A DNA stretch of 64,000 nucleotides from positions 4,526,001-4,590,000 of the forward strand of contig JAUCEF010000007.1 in NCBI GenBank assembly GCA_033558025.1, given 5' to 3'. Positions within the stretch are counted from its first letter, which is position 1; each line of letters begins with the position of its first letter. The position numbers were made by a program, and so were the translations under genes. This DNA is from Phytophthora sp. 'mugwort' (lineage: Eukaryota; Oomycota; Peronosporomycetes; Peronosporales; Peronosporaceae). Shown in pieces: positions 9,187 to 21,781 of this stretch. The notes beneath the pieces are model-generated. The model had not been told where the DNA came from. It made no database searches and was given only the letters and a program-made list of their open reading frames with translations.

Positions 9187-11001
9187 ATTGATTCTTGAAG
9201 TTGTAGTGTTGTAAAGTGGACATGAGATGTACATGTACTGACGATTTTATGAACACTTCACAAATACAGGAAAAAAAAATGTGTTTTTCTTTATCTAATC
9301 CAACTGGGTATCGTAATCTAAGGTATCATATCTCGGCTCGGATCCACTACATGACGAACCACCGGGACTTCTTCGAGAAGACGATTGAGCCGATCCCAGT
9401 CGGGTTCTGTGTCCAACAGCCTCTGTTCAGCGACGTCCACCTGCGTTGTAGTCGCCTCCTTCAGGATGATTTGAGCTTTTCGAAAGCCACTCACAATAAC
9501 GGAAATCGACAGTGATTTCCACGCTACTTTAGTCCATGATATTAGCTCGTGTCTACTGGAAGATTTCAGCTTGAAGGGAATGGCGGTCCTGCTGCTTCTC
9601 TGTTGTTGCAGCATATTATCGACCCAGTTCTTGCGCATCAAGTCTTTCAGTGGTTTATTCCACGAAATATCGACCGGTTGGCATGCAAATGTATACCCGG
9701 CCGGTATGTGCATGAGCTCCACATTTAGTAATCGCGCAAAAATCTGTACATTGTCTCGCCAGTGACACGAGAAATCATCGAGTAATAGCAGTATGGGAAC
9801 GTGCATGTTACGTCGATTCAGAAAATGATAAATCAAAAATTGAATCGTCATTTCACCATTCCACCAGCCCGCATCATTTCCATAAATTTGAACTCCAACT
9901 TGCTCTCCTCTGAGCTCCCGCCATCGTTGTGCTCCAAACCCGAGCTGGAATGCTGTGGTCTCTCGTGCCCGTTCTGCGATTTTCGACGATTTCGTTTTGA
10001 AAATCATGAAGGGGTCATATTTTGCCCAGTACTGTCCCCAAACTACATCAAAGTGACACGATCTTTTTCCTTGCCAGCACTTTTCATTCAAACCGTTTTC
10101 GTTCCTGCCGAAGCAATAGTCTGAGTGGGTAAATACTCATAAGTTATTGCTGTGATCAAATAAAAAATATGTTAGAGAACCACAAGGTTATTTTGAAATA
10201 AAAAGATAAACAAAATATAACTTACCAGTCTGATCGGCATTGAAAACTCTATCTACTCCCAGTTTGGTCATTTTGTTTTCGAACCTTGCTTCCAAACCTT
10301 TTGGCCTCTATCGCAGCATCTTCCCGAGTCTTCTGACTTTGCCGTGTCCGCCGCCGGATTGACAACCGGTGCCGCCGGAGAAATGAAAGCAGCCACGTCT
10401 GAGATACTGCAAATTTAACCTCAGGGAGCCCTGCACTTTCATAGCAATCCTTAGCATGCATGCGAACCATTGTACCGGTCACTGGTATGCCTTCCTTCCT
10501 TAAGGAATTAATACAAACGACAAGTTGCTCCTCAAACTCTGGCGACAACGTCGCCGGCATCCCAAAACTCCGATGCTTACAGTGTGCCCACATCCAATCT
10601 CGCTCTTCTCGAAAATGAGGGCACGCTGATTCAACCAGTTGTAACTTGTCTCTTTTGCTGGCTTTAAGAGAGGGGTAAAAGAAGTTGACAGTTGCATGCA
10701 TTTTCGCCTTCGAAATGACGGCATCATAAAACTCAATCACGTCAGGTTTATGACGAAACGAAATTGCAACCCGTTTGAAGTGCTTGGGTGCTTTGCCTTG
10801 TTCTGTGGTCCGCGTCCTCCCCGATTGTTGTCCTGGCGTGCGCGCTACCACCTTCCTTGAGCTTGGAATGCGTTCCGTTGCGATTTTCTTGCAATGAAAT
10901 TTGGATGGTCCACTGATGCTTTCACCCTATTTATGCACTTCGTATTATGAGATCTCAATTGATGAGCTGGATGATTCAGAGCGTATGATTGGTCAATGCG
11001 T

Positions 11002-11050
11002 GGTACGAAGTAAGAGACCTCTCTGTATTATGAGATCTCAAAAACGGTAC
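11002..11050 (-). repeat. Right terminal inverted repeat of pogo relic 1, with insertion
   Basis: Plus strand reads GGTACGAAGTA, then about 16 extra bases, then TGAGATCTCAAAAACGGTAC. Without the extra bases it is the inverted match of the left end. A further partial copy (GTATTATGAGATCTCAA) lies 81 nt inside, at 10942-10958, so this end has undergone a local duplication. Confidence 0.55.
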
Positions 11051-13098
11051 CAAGATTTCAAACGCATTATCGAGTTGAAGCCAGAGGTTTGTACCCCTAA
11101 CTACTGTGATGACACTGCACTAATATATACCACACATATATCATATTTAGTACTAGATGTCCAGCAAACGTTGTTGGAAAGCGGTCGTCCATAATGTGCA
11201 GAGCGCATCAAGAACTCGGCCCCCGCCCACATGAAGGACGTCTAATGGTGCATGCGTGAATACCAACGTGTCTACAACTTTAGAGACCGCAGGCGGTAAC
11301 TTGTCGGGCTATGGTTCTAGACAAACTCGGTTTACATGTTAGCCGACAAGCGACAGCTGTTGAAACAAGAGCATTCCAATCGTGCTACATATAGTTATGA
11401 ACCAATAGTTGGGACTATCCTTCCTAGTCAATGTGATCTAAATGTCGCACCCATTCCAGCAAGAACCATTGTGTGGGGAAAACATCACACTGAGATGCAA
11501 ATACGCCAAACGGGTTTGCCTTTACGACTTGGGTATACACAAAGTTCAAGGTCTTACTATGCCACTGGTTATTTATATTTTAATAGTATTTGATCCTACA
11601 ATCTCTGGTCCACCTTAGTAGTTTATGGCCATTGAGGTTTTATGTGAACCACATAAGACCATTTAACCAATCGTAATGCATCGTTCTGTTATAACTGCCA
11701 TTTATCAGCATAACATGAAAAACCTTGTTTCCAAATAGACAGATTGCGTCGTGTTTCAACCGTTTAGGGTCGTACCAATTTTGCGTACGCATTATGTTTA
11801 GCTATCCTGAAACCCCCAGCTAAAATCGGAAAAATAGGTGAGGAATTATGACATAAAAGTACCAGCATTAAAAATTACTAACTCCACACATCAAGTTATC
11901 TTCTTCTACGCTCACTATGATTAGCTCAAAAACATACGTTTGACTGTGCTAGAGAAACAGCGTTCATTTGGTGTGCTTTTTGTATAAGGCACGTGTTGAT
12001 GCTCCAGACTCTAAAACATGAGACGAGTCTATTGTTCCAGAATGGTCCCCGAGTCGATCCAGACTATGGCTATTAATCCTGACTGCTACCAGACTGGTCT
12101 CCGATACGATAAAGCGAGTTAAGACATACGAGTGGGTTCGGGTATACGCGTCCGGTTAATATGTTGCAGATGTAGGATGGCTTAATTGTTGTCTTAGGCT
12201 GCCGAAACTGTAAGGCTCGAAATTAGTTGCGTTGTATGGATCATTATTTGAACTCAACATATGACATGATGCGCCATAAAAGAAAATACCTTCTACTTGG
12301 ATTCATTTGTTCCATGCGTAGCATCTATCAAGACGACTTTAGAAAAACGTGAAAACATATATCGCATCCAAATAGTCTGCATCGTTAAGCACGTTGCGAC
12401 TTTCTACTCGAAGCATCAAAGAAACAAAGTATAGCAACAGCGACCACAAACAGCAAACGATGATAGCATACCTTGTTGTTGACAGCATCGGTAAAAAATC
12501 TGGCGGTGTTACCAGGCTCCTCGCTGAACTCCTTCATTCAGCGCTTCAATCTCTCCACTCTAGTCGTATTCGCAAACGTTTTCAACTTCAATGTCCGGAT
12601 CAAATTGTGAACGTCACGGCTCGTCGGTATGTAGTCGAAGGGTTCGAGGATATACTGGTGGATTGTTTTCGTCTTTGCCCCAACGTTCTGCAAAATATCA
12701 ACTATCCCACGACTTCAGAAGGGATCGCGAGTCTGTTTTGGGGGTAGCCGGCGAACGTCTTCTTACTTAGTGTGGTTATGTTGTAACATCGTTTTCTTGG
12801 TATACATACAATCCACTGAGGATTCTCGTCCCCTACGAGCTGAACGCATGCGTTAATCTGTAAGCATCGTCACAAGTACTAGTGTCAAGAAGGGTTTGTC
12901 TGTATGTGTTCCAGATCAAGGTTACTGAGAGAGACACCAGTTCCAGACTAAAAAACTAACCTGAGCAGGACATCCAATTCGACAGCTTCCCTGACGCTGT
13001 CGCTTGCCTTTGCCCCTGGGTTTGTACGTCCCCGCGTGCTTGCACTCAAGTTGCTTGAATAATGCTGAAAGGACTCTGGAACTAGTTTTGATGGGTCC
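11051..13098. other. Gene-free AT-rich stretch
   Basis: About 2 kb with only short frames on both strands and no family I can name. The longest plus-strand frame (12394-12747, 117 codons) is unsupported. Confidence 0.5.
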
Positions 13099-13186
13099 TT
13101 ACTCTTTCTTGTTTCGTGCAACTACCAAGTTGTTTGTCCTCGACCGAAAACTCCGCACAACGACATACAAGTTAGCTATAGACGAG

Positions 13187-13657
13187 TTAGCAAGAGATAT
13201 AGTTAGAAAACTGCACCGGAAAGTTTCTTGCCTGATACGCCTCCATGTACAAATGGAATTCAAGCCAAGAGCTAAATTGACTCTTTTCCAGATCTGGCCC
13301 GATATCTCCCGGAGCTGCTGCGCTCGAGGAAGCAGCAATTGGGTCACTACCATCCCTAGTTTGCGCACGCGTTTGGGCTTGCTCCTCTCGAAGACCCGGC
13401 AACGACGTCTCTGACCCTCCATACCACGAACAACCATTAGCACTGTAGTCTTCATCGGTCTTGTCGGACTCTTCCTGTGTGGCTTCGTCTTCGATACTCC
13501 CCAGAGTCCCCGGATTGTCTCTCCTACGCGTATCACGCGCTGGGCGCTTTCTCCCGCCTACGCTTTCCATCCGAGCCGTCGTCCACGGATGACGCTCCGT
13601 TTCCACCGCTAGTGGTTGAGTGGTCCTTTGAAAGTGTTCCTGGCGACCAGCGTACAT
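13187..13657 (-). pseudogene. MULE transposase N-terminal fragment
   Basis: A minus-strand frame with an acidic, Ser-rich leader followed by SSWLEFHLYMEAYQARNF. This is the same kind of N-terminal block (S-W-x-E-F/A-F-x-x-(Y/H)-x-x-x-Y-Q) that starts the MULE at 54453 in this window (DSWEAFFTHFDVYQKET). After it the frame breaks, and no catalytic domain follows. It is a detached 5' piece of a Mutator-like element. Confidence 0.5.
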
Positions 13658-14636
13658 ATATGTACAGCGTATACGATATAAGTTTGAAGGTCGAGTTGCT
13701 AGGGCTGGTTAGGTAGAGTTAGGTTTGAATCACAATGTCCAGGTGGTTTCCAGTGGACAGCAATCACTCTTTTTGTATAAAACCGATGACAAATAATAAT
13801 TTTGTTATAAAACTTATGAAGCGACCACAGTAAGGTGGACCTGAGAACTATGTCGTTCGGAAAAGACAAAATACAATTATAACGTCGACGATCCCCTCGC
13901 TAATCATACGGTTGGGAACCAACTATTCCGTTTAAGAGCATTTCTCGGCTGGGGGTGTACCGGACTACGGATGAGCCTATTTGGCCATGAAACCATTTTT
14001 GCTCTTACAGCCAACCGTCCTGGCAGCCTTCGGACTTGCTGAATAACTCGCCGCAGCCACTCGCTCGACATTGGCAGCTTCAAAAACCGGGATGGCAGTT
14101 GCATTGTTCGCCGGACCCGAGCTTACCGCCATCCTCTCGATCATTCACTCCCCAAACACTTATTGTCAGGGCCCGAGCTTATTATACCGCCATCCTCCCG
14201 TGCATCCACACCCCAACCCGATGTCACCGTCACTGACTGTCTGACCATACTGGACGTTGTATATATATATTAGGCACAGTAGGCCGATCGTAGAGTTTCT
14301 GGTCTACGTAAAAAAAAAAAGTCGAAACAGTGTTCTCTCTGGAAGGACTATCGCGTTCCGACATCACAAAATGGATCGCGTCAAGTTGATCTGCTCTGTC
14401 TAAATCAACAATCGTCAGTGGGCGTACTAGAGCGGGACCCCTGACAGATAGCGCGCTGGCGAGCCTGATAAGGTTAAGATCATAGATACTGACAGTGTCA
14501 TCGTCATGTTAAAACTTGAAGCTAGCGGAGGCGGATGTGTGCTCGGGCGACGATATATCATAATCTGTAAAATTGCATCAGCAAGCTTCTCGCGATTTTC
14601 TTGACGTATTTTATCGCGCTGGTTATAGTTTTATTT
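13658..14636. other. Intergenic, nothing recognised
   Basis: Includes a short TA microsatellite (about 14261-14271) and an A run near 14310. No coding signal is supported. Confidence 0.5.
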
Positions 14637-15740
14637 TTAGCAGTTGTGCACGTAGTCGATCATCCAAAATCCACGAAGCGAGCCTTTAAACGGCTTGTTC
14701 CAGGAGATATCGGCAGGTTGGCATACGTAGGATAACTGGAGGTAAATTAGAAGAATAACGTTCAGAGAAGCAGCATAATCTATCACCTTCGAAGTCCAAT
14801 GCGCATTGAAATCGTCCCATAACCAAATCACATTTTCATTGCGATTATCGCGATGCGCTAAATGAAACCAGAAATTTCATGGATAATTCCGCGTCCACCA
14901 AGCTGTCTTATTTCCATAGATTTGACATGAGCATTTAAGCTGAAGAACTTTGATTTCGCACCAAACTTGGGAGCCGAATCTGTTGCGAAGCTTGTTGTTT
15001 TCGTCTTGTTTATCAGTCTTTTTTGGCAGGAGAACACTTAAAAAAGATGAACGGGTCATACCTGGTCCCAAACGAATCACCAAGTAGCATTGCAGTCGTC
15101 CGTTGCTTGTCCTTGTTGGCACACTTAATCGAAACAGGCTTGGTCCCCTTTGTTTAATAGCTTTCTTAGGGGCATACTAAAAAACACAGCTAACAAAGTA
15201 CAGTTAGCGTTGTTACAGAAATACAATATTAAAACAAGTCAGTTTACTAAGTTATCGTACCTGTTTGGTCTGCATTAAGTATTTGTGAGCAGTTATTCTC
15301 CACGGCGATCTGAAGCACCAGCGCTCTGAAACCTTGAGCAGCTTCTGCAGCATTATGGAGTGTGGTTTGACCTTGACGAGGCCTGGTGCGCAAGGACAGC
15401 CTGTGTCGTCTCATAAACAATTTCATCCACGTTGCTGAACCCGAAATGTATCAGGTCCTATACCACATTCCATGGCAACGTCTTTTGCCTTCGTCTGTAG
15501 CATAAAGCGCGACACCGGCGCCCCTTCTTTCCTGAAAGTAATAATCCACTGGACAATCTCTTCTTCGGCATCTCTGGTTAGACAGTACCGTCGCCAAGCT
15601 GACGCATTTTCAGATGGCGAGATCAGCCAGACTCGCAACCTGCCTGAATCGATGAAGCGGCCTTTCTCCATTTGCTTATAAGTTTTCTTTCGTTTTATGC
15701 TCTTTACGCGGCAGGCTCTCCGTGGAAGTGATCGATGCAT
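14637..15740 (-). mobile_element. pogo/Tigger-type transposase relic 2
   Basis: A second, more decayed pogo-like transposase on the minus strand. N-terminal pieces (15740-15262) include RRHRLSLRTRPRQGQ and end in LNADQT. An intron with donor GTACG at 15260 follows, at the same place and phase as in relic 1; its acceptor is near 15177. The second exon carries KCANKDKQRTTAMLLGDS and YDPFIFF in one frame, then QIYGNKTAWWT, WLWDDFNAHW and QPADISWNKP in others. Several stops and frame changes make it non-functional. It is a different lineage from relic 1, not a recent copy. Confidence 0.75.
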
Positions 15741-16259
15741 TCTTTAACCGTGTTTCCTTTATCGAGATAGTCGAGCATGGCTTTTTGTCGACCTACCATA
15801 CCGCAACACGCTTGTATTGCTTCCGCCGCTTTCCCTTCCCAGTGCTGCACGGTCGACCCATTGCTGTTGCGAATCTGCCGCGAATAAATACCAGTGTCAA
15901 GGCTTAAAATAGTGGCTGCGAGCTGCTCAATTATTATCTCTTCCTTTTAATCATATATTCACGTCGCCTATGACTAAGTGTCGCCTATGACTACGGTTAT
16001 ATGATACTTGAAACCGCAGAACTTCGAGTACTAGCATCACTACCGGCACCAATCCAAGATGGCCCCAACGTACAGCTGGACAACTGTTTGCAGCGACATG
16101 CCTCGCGAGAACTCCCAGCTGCTCATGGAGGGCATGAAGTCCTTCATCATCGTCAAGAGCCACCTTGTTCCGTGCGTCACGTGTGCCATTTCCCGCCCCC
16201 ATAAGATACGCTACCAGTCGCTGAGGTATTCCTCGCAAACATTCAAGGCAGCTACACCA
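15741..16259. other. Spacer between transposon relics
   Basis: About 0.5 kb with short frames only. From about 16059 it may already be the decayed 5' part of the MULE relic that follows, but I see no motif to prove it. Confidence 0.4.
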
Positions 16260-17765
16260 TATGACGGGCGCCGCCGGTTGGACAAGTGTTTACGTGTCAA
16301 AAACTCAACCGAGTGACGATTCTGGAAACGGGCGCCCATGGGTCTCTCACAGGGCGCCTCGCAAGCCGCAGATTACCCCAAGATTGAAATACTACGACCG
16401 CAAGATGGCAACGCAGGGGTTGAAACCAGCTCGCATTCGCATGGGGATGGCCCGGCGCTTTGGCCTAGCCGAAAACGAGTTGCCGTCACTGCACACAGCC
16501 AAATGGTTTGTCAGCCACTTTACCAAGGCCAAGCTGCACCACAACGACCAGTACGACGACCAGTACGACGACGTCCTCAACCAGATCGAGCGGTTGGTTT
16601 ACGGCCCCGCAATGACTGGCACGCAGCCGTTTTCATTAGCATTTGAACGAGGCGTCGATGGAAAACTCGATGTCGGTAATGGATCCGACGAGATCCCATT
16701 TCTGGTTGGTCTTACTTCCAAGCGGCTTCTCCTCAATGCGGCGTGTGATCCACCATCCTCGTGTTCTACAGGGACGCTATCTTCAAGCTCAATCAGCTCG
16801 CTTACCCAGGCGTCGTTTATTGCGTGTCGGATAGGTGCTGTTCGTTCCATCTGGCCGCGCTGTTTATCGGCTCTCAACGGCCGGAGTCACTGTACGTGAA
16901 AGCGCTAACATCTCTTCACAAGGCGTTCACGGCCGTATTCGGTCAGTAGCTCCTGGTGCGATACATCATGACAGACGCAGAGGTCGCCCAGCAAAACGCC
17001 GTGGTCGCGTCTTCGCAGTGGACCCGGATTACGCGATCCTCATGTGTTTTACCACGTCATGTCCGAGGTCCACGAGAAGCTGAAAGGCGTGTCGAAAAAC
17101 GTTTGCGAGATAGGCGTCGCTGACATCTACGATATGCATTTTGCTGAAAGTCCAGATGGTGGAAATTATTTTGGCGAAGCAGTCTCACAATACTGAGCTC
17201 GCCGGGTTTCGGATTTATTTTGAGCACGTGTCGGTTAGGAACGCGTTCAACCGCTGGCAGTGCTTCCACGCACCAAGTGGATACGCGGTAACGAACAACC
17301 GGTTGAACAGTTTAGCCGGCTGATCAAGCGGGACTACACGCTATGGACAAAACACAACATTGGCACTCTACTGCAAATGCTCGCAGATTGTTGCGGGCGC
17401 CAGTCTATTACGCCCAAGACATTCCAAGAAGAAACCGAGGCAACCCAGCAGCTTAAGGTTAGGGTCAAGGAGTTTCGTCAGCTCGAATACTTGTCGACAT
17501 GACTCCCAGCCGATCCAGCATCCAGTTTCTGTTGGTTTCGACGAACCCCGATGTTATCCGTGTGCTTTCGCGGGGTTGCGTCCGCGTGTATCTACCCGAC
17601 TTGGGTCGCAGCCGAAAAACTGTTTCAGCCCAAATGGGAGTCAATTACGCGCACATGGAGCTTGAGGGGCAGCCGGAGTGTGGTTGGAGCGTCGATGTGG
17701 TTGCGGCTAGAAGTACTTGTTTTCAAGTTTTCTGAGTGCATTCATGTACTATTCGGCCTAATTTC
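16260..17765 (+). mobile_element. MULE transposase relic with SWIM zinc finger
   Basis: A plus-strand Mutator-like transposase spread over all three frames. Recognisable pieces in order are MATQGLKPARIRMGMARRFGL and LPSLHTAKWFVSHFTKAKL (16410-16540), GNGSDEIPFLVGL, then FKLNQLAYP and FHLAALFIGSQR (16770-16880) of the catalytic region, PVEQFSRLIKRDYTL (about 17298), and a C-terminal SWIM-type end CFKFSECIHVLFGL (about 17717). A 12-bp tandem duplication (GACCAGTACGAC at 16546 and 16558) sits in the N-terminal part. Many frame changes and stops; no activity is possible. Confidence 0.7.
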
Positions 17766-19814
17766 GCGGACCTCGACGGTAAACGGCCGCTGGTGAACTG
17801 CTCAGTCCCACGCAAGCGTCGCCAAGCTACGCCTGCGAGCACTAGAGCGACCCTGGTCGTCCGCTTACTAACGGTCACGCAATTTCTACTGAGTAGTGCA
17901 GCTAGCAGCCTAGAAAGGGTTACTGTAACGACAAACATATTTATCCAACGCATTACCCCTTATCATGCGTCCTTCAACAATTATGAAGCTCGCGCTCATG
18001 AAACCAACGCATTTTCGAGGAAGGTCTGGAAGGTCATTTCTCTAAAAAGCCTCAATGCCGCCGACCGACCAGCCCACCGACATTGAAGCACCTCCCACCC
18101 TGTTTCACCTTTTTCGAATGGTACAAGCAGCACCTGCGTGAGCACGGGTGGAGCAGACAGGACCAAGCAGCGACTTGGTACCTGAAGACGTGGGGCCTCA
18201 GAGAGGCCCCGCCACTAGCGTTGGATCGGTATTAGCCGTCTGCTGGATATGACGCCCCGATCCCGCATCACGAAGGCCCGGCTCATCGGAGTTGCTTCCC
18301 AAACAGAAGATGCAGGCGAAGCAGAACGAGTGCTTCCAGCTGGCGTCGATCTCGTCGGACGCCTAACATCTAGATGCGGACGAGAGAGTGAACGGCCGCG
18401 TGTTGTTCCTTACATCATGGGAGCCCGAGGGAGCCGGCCGCCGATCTGTCGTCTCGAAAAATTCGCATGTATCGCAAGCGCCAGTGGACTGGCGTCGAGC
18501 GCGGATATAACGATGCGGAAGTGGAAGAGGATTAAGACAGAACAGAAAGATAACAATTACGGCCTTAGCTTCACAAATTTGATTTTAATACACAGTTTCT
18601 ATTCACCAGCCAGCAGCTATACGTCACCGAACTTGGTTAGCTGTAGTACCTATACCAGCCCGAGCCTCGGTGGCTATCAGCTCGAGAGGTACAAGCCCAA
18701 AGCCCGTTAACTCGCTTTGCACAAGCCGCCTCCTCCCCGGGGGCATACGCGCACAACACCTTGCTGCGAATACCAGCATCTATTTAGCCTCGGCACCCCC
18801 GAGCCAGCCACGCATGGGCCGAGGGGCGCCTCCGTTGTTATGGGCCGCTGCTGTCGTCCTCGCGTCACCGTCGAGCCGGCCAGGCACGGGCTGCGTGTCG
18901 GGGTGGGCCGCCGTTGTCTTCCTGGGTGCCTCGGGGCTTTCCCGCTTCTTGGAAAGTTTGGAGTGAGGCCGGGGAAGCGAGGGCGGGCGCTGCGGGATAG
19001 ATGGGCGTCGTCTTCTCCAGGCCTCGTCCTCATCTCTTACCTTATGTGACCACCCAGCCTATTGGGTGGTCACTGCATGTCAGCGTGCGAAGTACTATTT
19101 TGTCCCAAGCTGTACCCATGGACCCCAGGCATCCGACAGTTAAAAAAAAGAGATGTGGGTCACTTGACGCCTGTTCTGTGCATTCATGCCGTAGGTGTAC
19201 AATGTTCTTGCGCCGACATCGCCTATATACCGAGCTACTCGCCACGCCTCAAATGCATTTCACGCGGGTAGTGACTTGCTGGCGTCCACCTACGTACCTT
19301 AGTCGAGTGCTCGAGTGCGGAGCTTTCTGACAGTGTGAACACTATAAAAAAGGCAAGTTGTTTGTGCTCAGTTGAGTGCAAATAGATCGACGAACACGGC
19401 ATACTCATCTCCTGTAACCATGTTCGATTTACAGTTATGGTGCAGCTCGAGCTGTGCTCAACAGTCGAATTTTGTGGCAAAATACAGAAGTCCTTTTGAT
19501 TTTCAACCATAATAATAAACAGGAGGATGTGACACCAAATTGGGTAATTTACGAAATACGGAGTGATCAACAAACATTTAGCACTCCAGCCGGCGCTCGA
19601 AACAAAATCATATTGTATGGCCTCCTTCAAACTAACAAAATAAATAATGCCATACCCGCACAAACAATAGTTAGTCATTGGCAGCCCTCCTTAATAGTGG
19701 GAGCCTCACCCATCCCATTATTTCATTCATGGTGGGAGCATTGTAGTCCTTACGATTGGAGATGTGGGAGTATACATTTCGCAAGATTAAAGTGTTAGTA
19801 CGACCTACACTATG
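17766..19814. other. Intergenic with one strong hairpin
   Basis: No gene supported. 18640-19030 is GC-rich with frames open on both strands, which I take as composition, not coding. A perfect hairpin lies at 19046-19073. 19320-19800 is AT-rich with no recognised content. Confidence 0.45.
19046..19073. repeat. Hairpin, 11-bp perfect arms
   Basis: GTGACCACCCA (19046-19056), a 6-nt loop GCCTAT, and TGGGTGGTCAC (19063-19073). It sits at the boundary between GC-rich and AT-rich DNA. Function unknown. Confidence 0.8.
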
Positions 19815-21781
19815 TCAGAGAGCACGACCGAGTCTCTGCAGTGACTCGTACTGCTTCGGGTGCAGCTCGCCTTCCAGCGAGAAGTCAGTCAAACGGCGCC
19901 GGTAGACGTCTTTCTCCCATCCTATGACCGTGAAGTCACCCTCGACCATGGCAATGTTAGGAAACGCCGTTGCGAAGCCACCACAGAACTGATACAGCCG
20001 TGGGTACTGCGTCCCAAGCAGCGCCGACCCGGCTTCAAACATCGTATATCGGCGTCAGAGCTGTGGTCGACAGACTCGCGGACAGTCTCATCACTATCGT
20101 CGTAGTTTTACGAACTCCTGGTCGATCTGGTGCATCGTGGTCGGGTCAAGTACGGCGCTCAGCCTCGCGCTATGACAGTTTGAGCAGCCTGTTAAAGTCC
20201 GGCATTCTGAGGTAGACGAGGTGGCAGGGAAGCACCGGCAGCACTTCGTCAGCTACCGCATTGTCGGAGTCTCGTTCGACAACGATATAGCGAATGCCAC
20301 CTGACGACAGACACGAACATCTGCGCCACAGCGGAGCCCAAAGCCAACTTGTCCTCGGGTGCCAGGATCGAAATGGCCGCTTGAATTGAAGTTGTCTAGT
20401 TCAATGAGATACGCTTCGACGGCTGTATGTTGAATCACATATCCATGATTCTCTGATACGCTTGCACGCTCACTCTCCGATAGCCGCCCTGCGTCGGATG
20501 GGGTGCATCGATCCCTGAACGCCAGTCGTGGCAGTATCGGTGTCAATGATCTCCTGCAACGTTGTGCGTTGCTGCGTAAGCAGCGTGTCCAGACCTTTCA
20601 GAATGGTAAATGCAGTTCTTGCGTCTTGTGCAAGGGCGTTCGCAGCAAAGCGGAACACCCACCAGGCTGAGTCTGGTACTTGGACCTTGTTTGGTTGTCT
20701 GGTTCGGTGGTGCTCTTGGCTCCTCACAATGTTCGTCGTGAACCACTTCTCGGCAGGCGTACATCGACAGCCACCCAGTGTGGGTGTGGGCCACCTTCGG
20801 ACACGTCGACCGAATTTCTGAGATTAGAGCTGCTGGCGACGAAGGTGTTCAATCGCCGCAGTGAGGTGGATCAGAAACGACTCGTGCAAATCCACCTTTG
20901 TACACCTTCTGCAGGACAAAATAAGCAGGCAGAGACCCCCACCATATCGGTAGAAGCGAGCATGAGGTTTTGTTTTCGCAATCAGAGTTGGCAACCCGCG
21001 TTACTTCTGGTCATTCTGGCTTCACTGTCCGTAGACACACCCATCAACGAGACGCTATAACGTGGGCAGACATCGTCCACCAACTTAGCTAGTACACCGC
21101 GCATACGCTCACCCGTGTGCGCCTCATGCGGAGGAAGAGCGATGAGATGGAAAATTCTATATGCACCCATCGCGCAAAAAGCGAACCCGCACGTCCAGGT
21201 AAGACAGACCGTGGAGAGTTAGCGAGTCGAGAACTGAAGAAACCCCAGTAGCTTCCGCAAGCAAAGCGCTGGGCTGCTAAAGCACAGATCCGCAGCCGAT
21301 GGGGCTGTATGAGGATACGAGTGTATCAGTGCAGCCCGAGTACACTGACATGCCGGTCGCGTCTCGAACGAGCTGGATAATGCGAGCAGCCAAGCGGAAT
21401 GATGACCCAAAGCAACAATGCCGACCTGCACAGTGAACCATTTGGGTGTCTTAATTTGAATGCAGAAATTTCCGCCCTTAGTGAGTTCAAACAGCGCCAA
21501 GGACGTTGTTTCGTCAAGCCATTCGCATCATTGGGGTTAAAGAGAAGGACACCGATGACTTCCTCTGCGATCGACGTTCCGAGAGCAGTACGGAGCTCAA
21601 GACCGACTGGCTCAAAGTGGGCGCGCACGGTGTCTTCGAATGACACAGACCCACCAAAACCTGATTCGCGGTCGTCGTCCGTGTACGATTCCCACTTGTA
21701 TGGGTGCGCAAAGAGCATGTGCTTGGTGTAGATATCGGTTCTGAACGTGCCGAAGTACTGTATTTTCGTCGTATTTGCCAA
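19815..21781 (-). mobile_element. hAT-like transposase relic
   Basis: A minus-strand relic in several frames. The N-terminal side (21781-21330) has FGTFRTDIYTKHMLFAHP and KWESYT, then GFGGSVSFEDTVRAHF. The middle (20727-20470) has ANALAQDARTAFTILKGLD and LLTQQRTTLQEIID. The C-terminal end (20042-19815) has FCGGFATAFPNIAMVEGDF, then IGWEKDVYRRRLTDFSLEG and LHPKQYESL. The last block resembles the C-terminal dimerisation part of hAT transposases, with a drifted FP-x-x-A-x-V-E motif. The family call rests mainly on that block and is moderate. Stops and frameshifts are abundant. Confidence 0.5.

Larger units (their letters stand above)
9154..11050 (-). mobile_element. pogo/Tigger-type DNA transposon relic 1
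   Basis: A minus-strand transposase relic. The N-terminal exon (10851 down to 10226) carries a helix-turn-helix/CENP-B-like part with RRHRLSIRRRTRQ and ends in FNADQT, the first catalytic Asp. One extra A in the run near 10268-10275 shifts the frame just before it. An intron with GTAAGT donor and CACAG acceptor follows (10150-10225). The second exon (10149 to 9318) starts EYLPTQTIASAG, has a TGA and a frame change, then GNDAGWWN, LLLDDFSCHW (second Asp) and QPVDISWNKP (third acidic residue), so the DDE triad is visible. Inverted repeats sharing GAGATCTCA flank it (9156-9186 and 11002-11050). Confidence 0.8.

Noticed and set aside
18640..19033. Overlapping GC-rich frames on both strands
   Set aside because: All frames are open because of composition; no motif, no conserved-looking protein.
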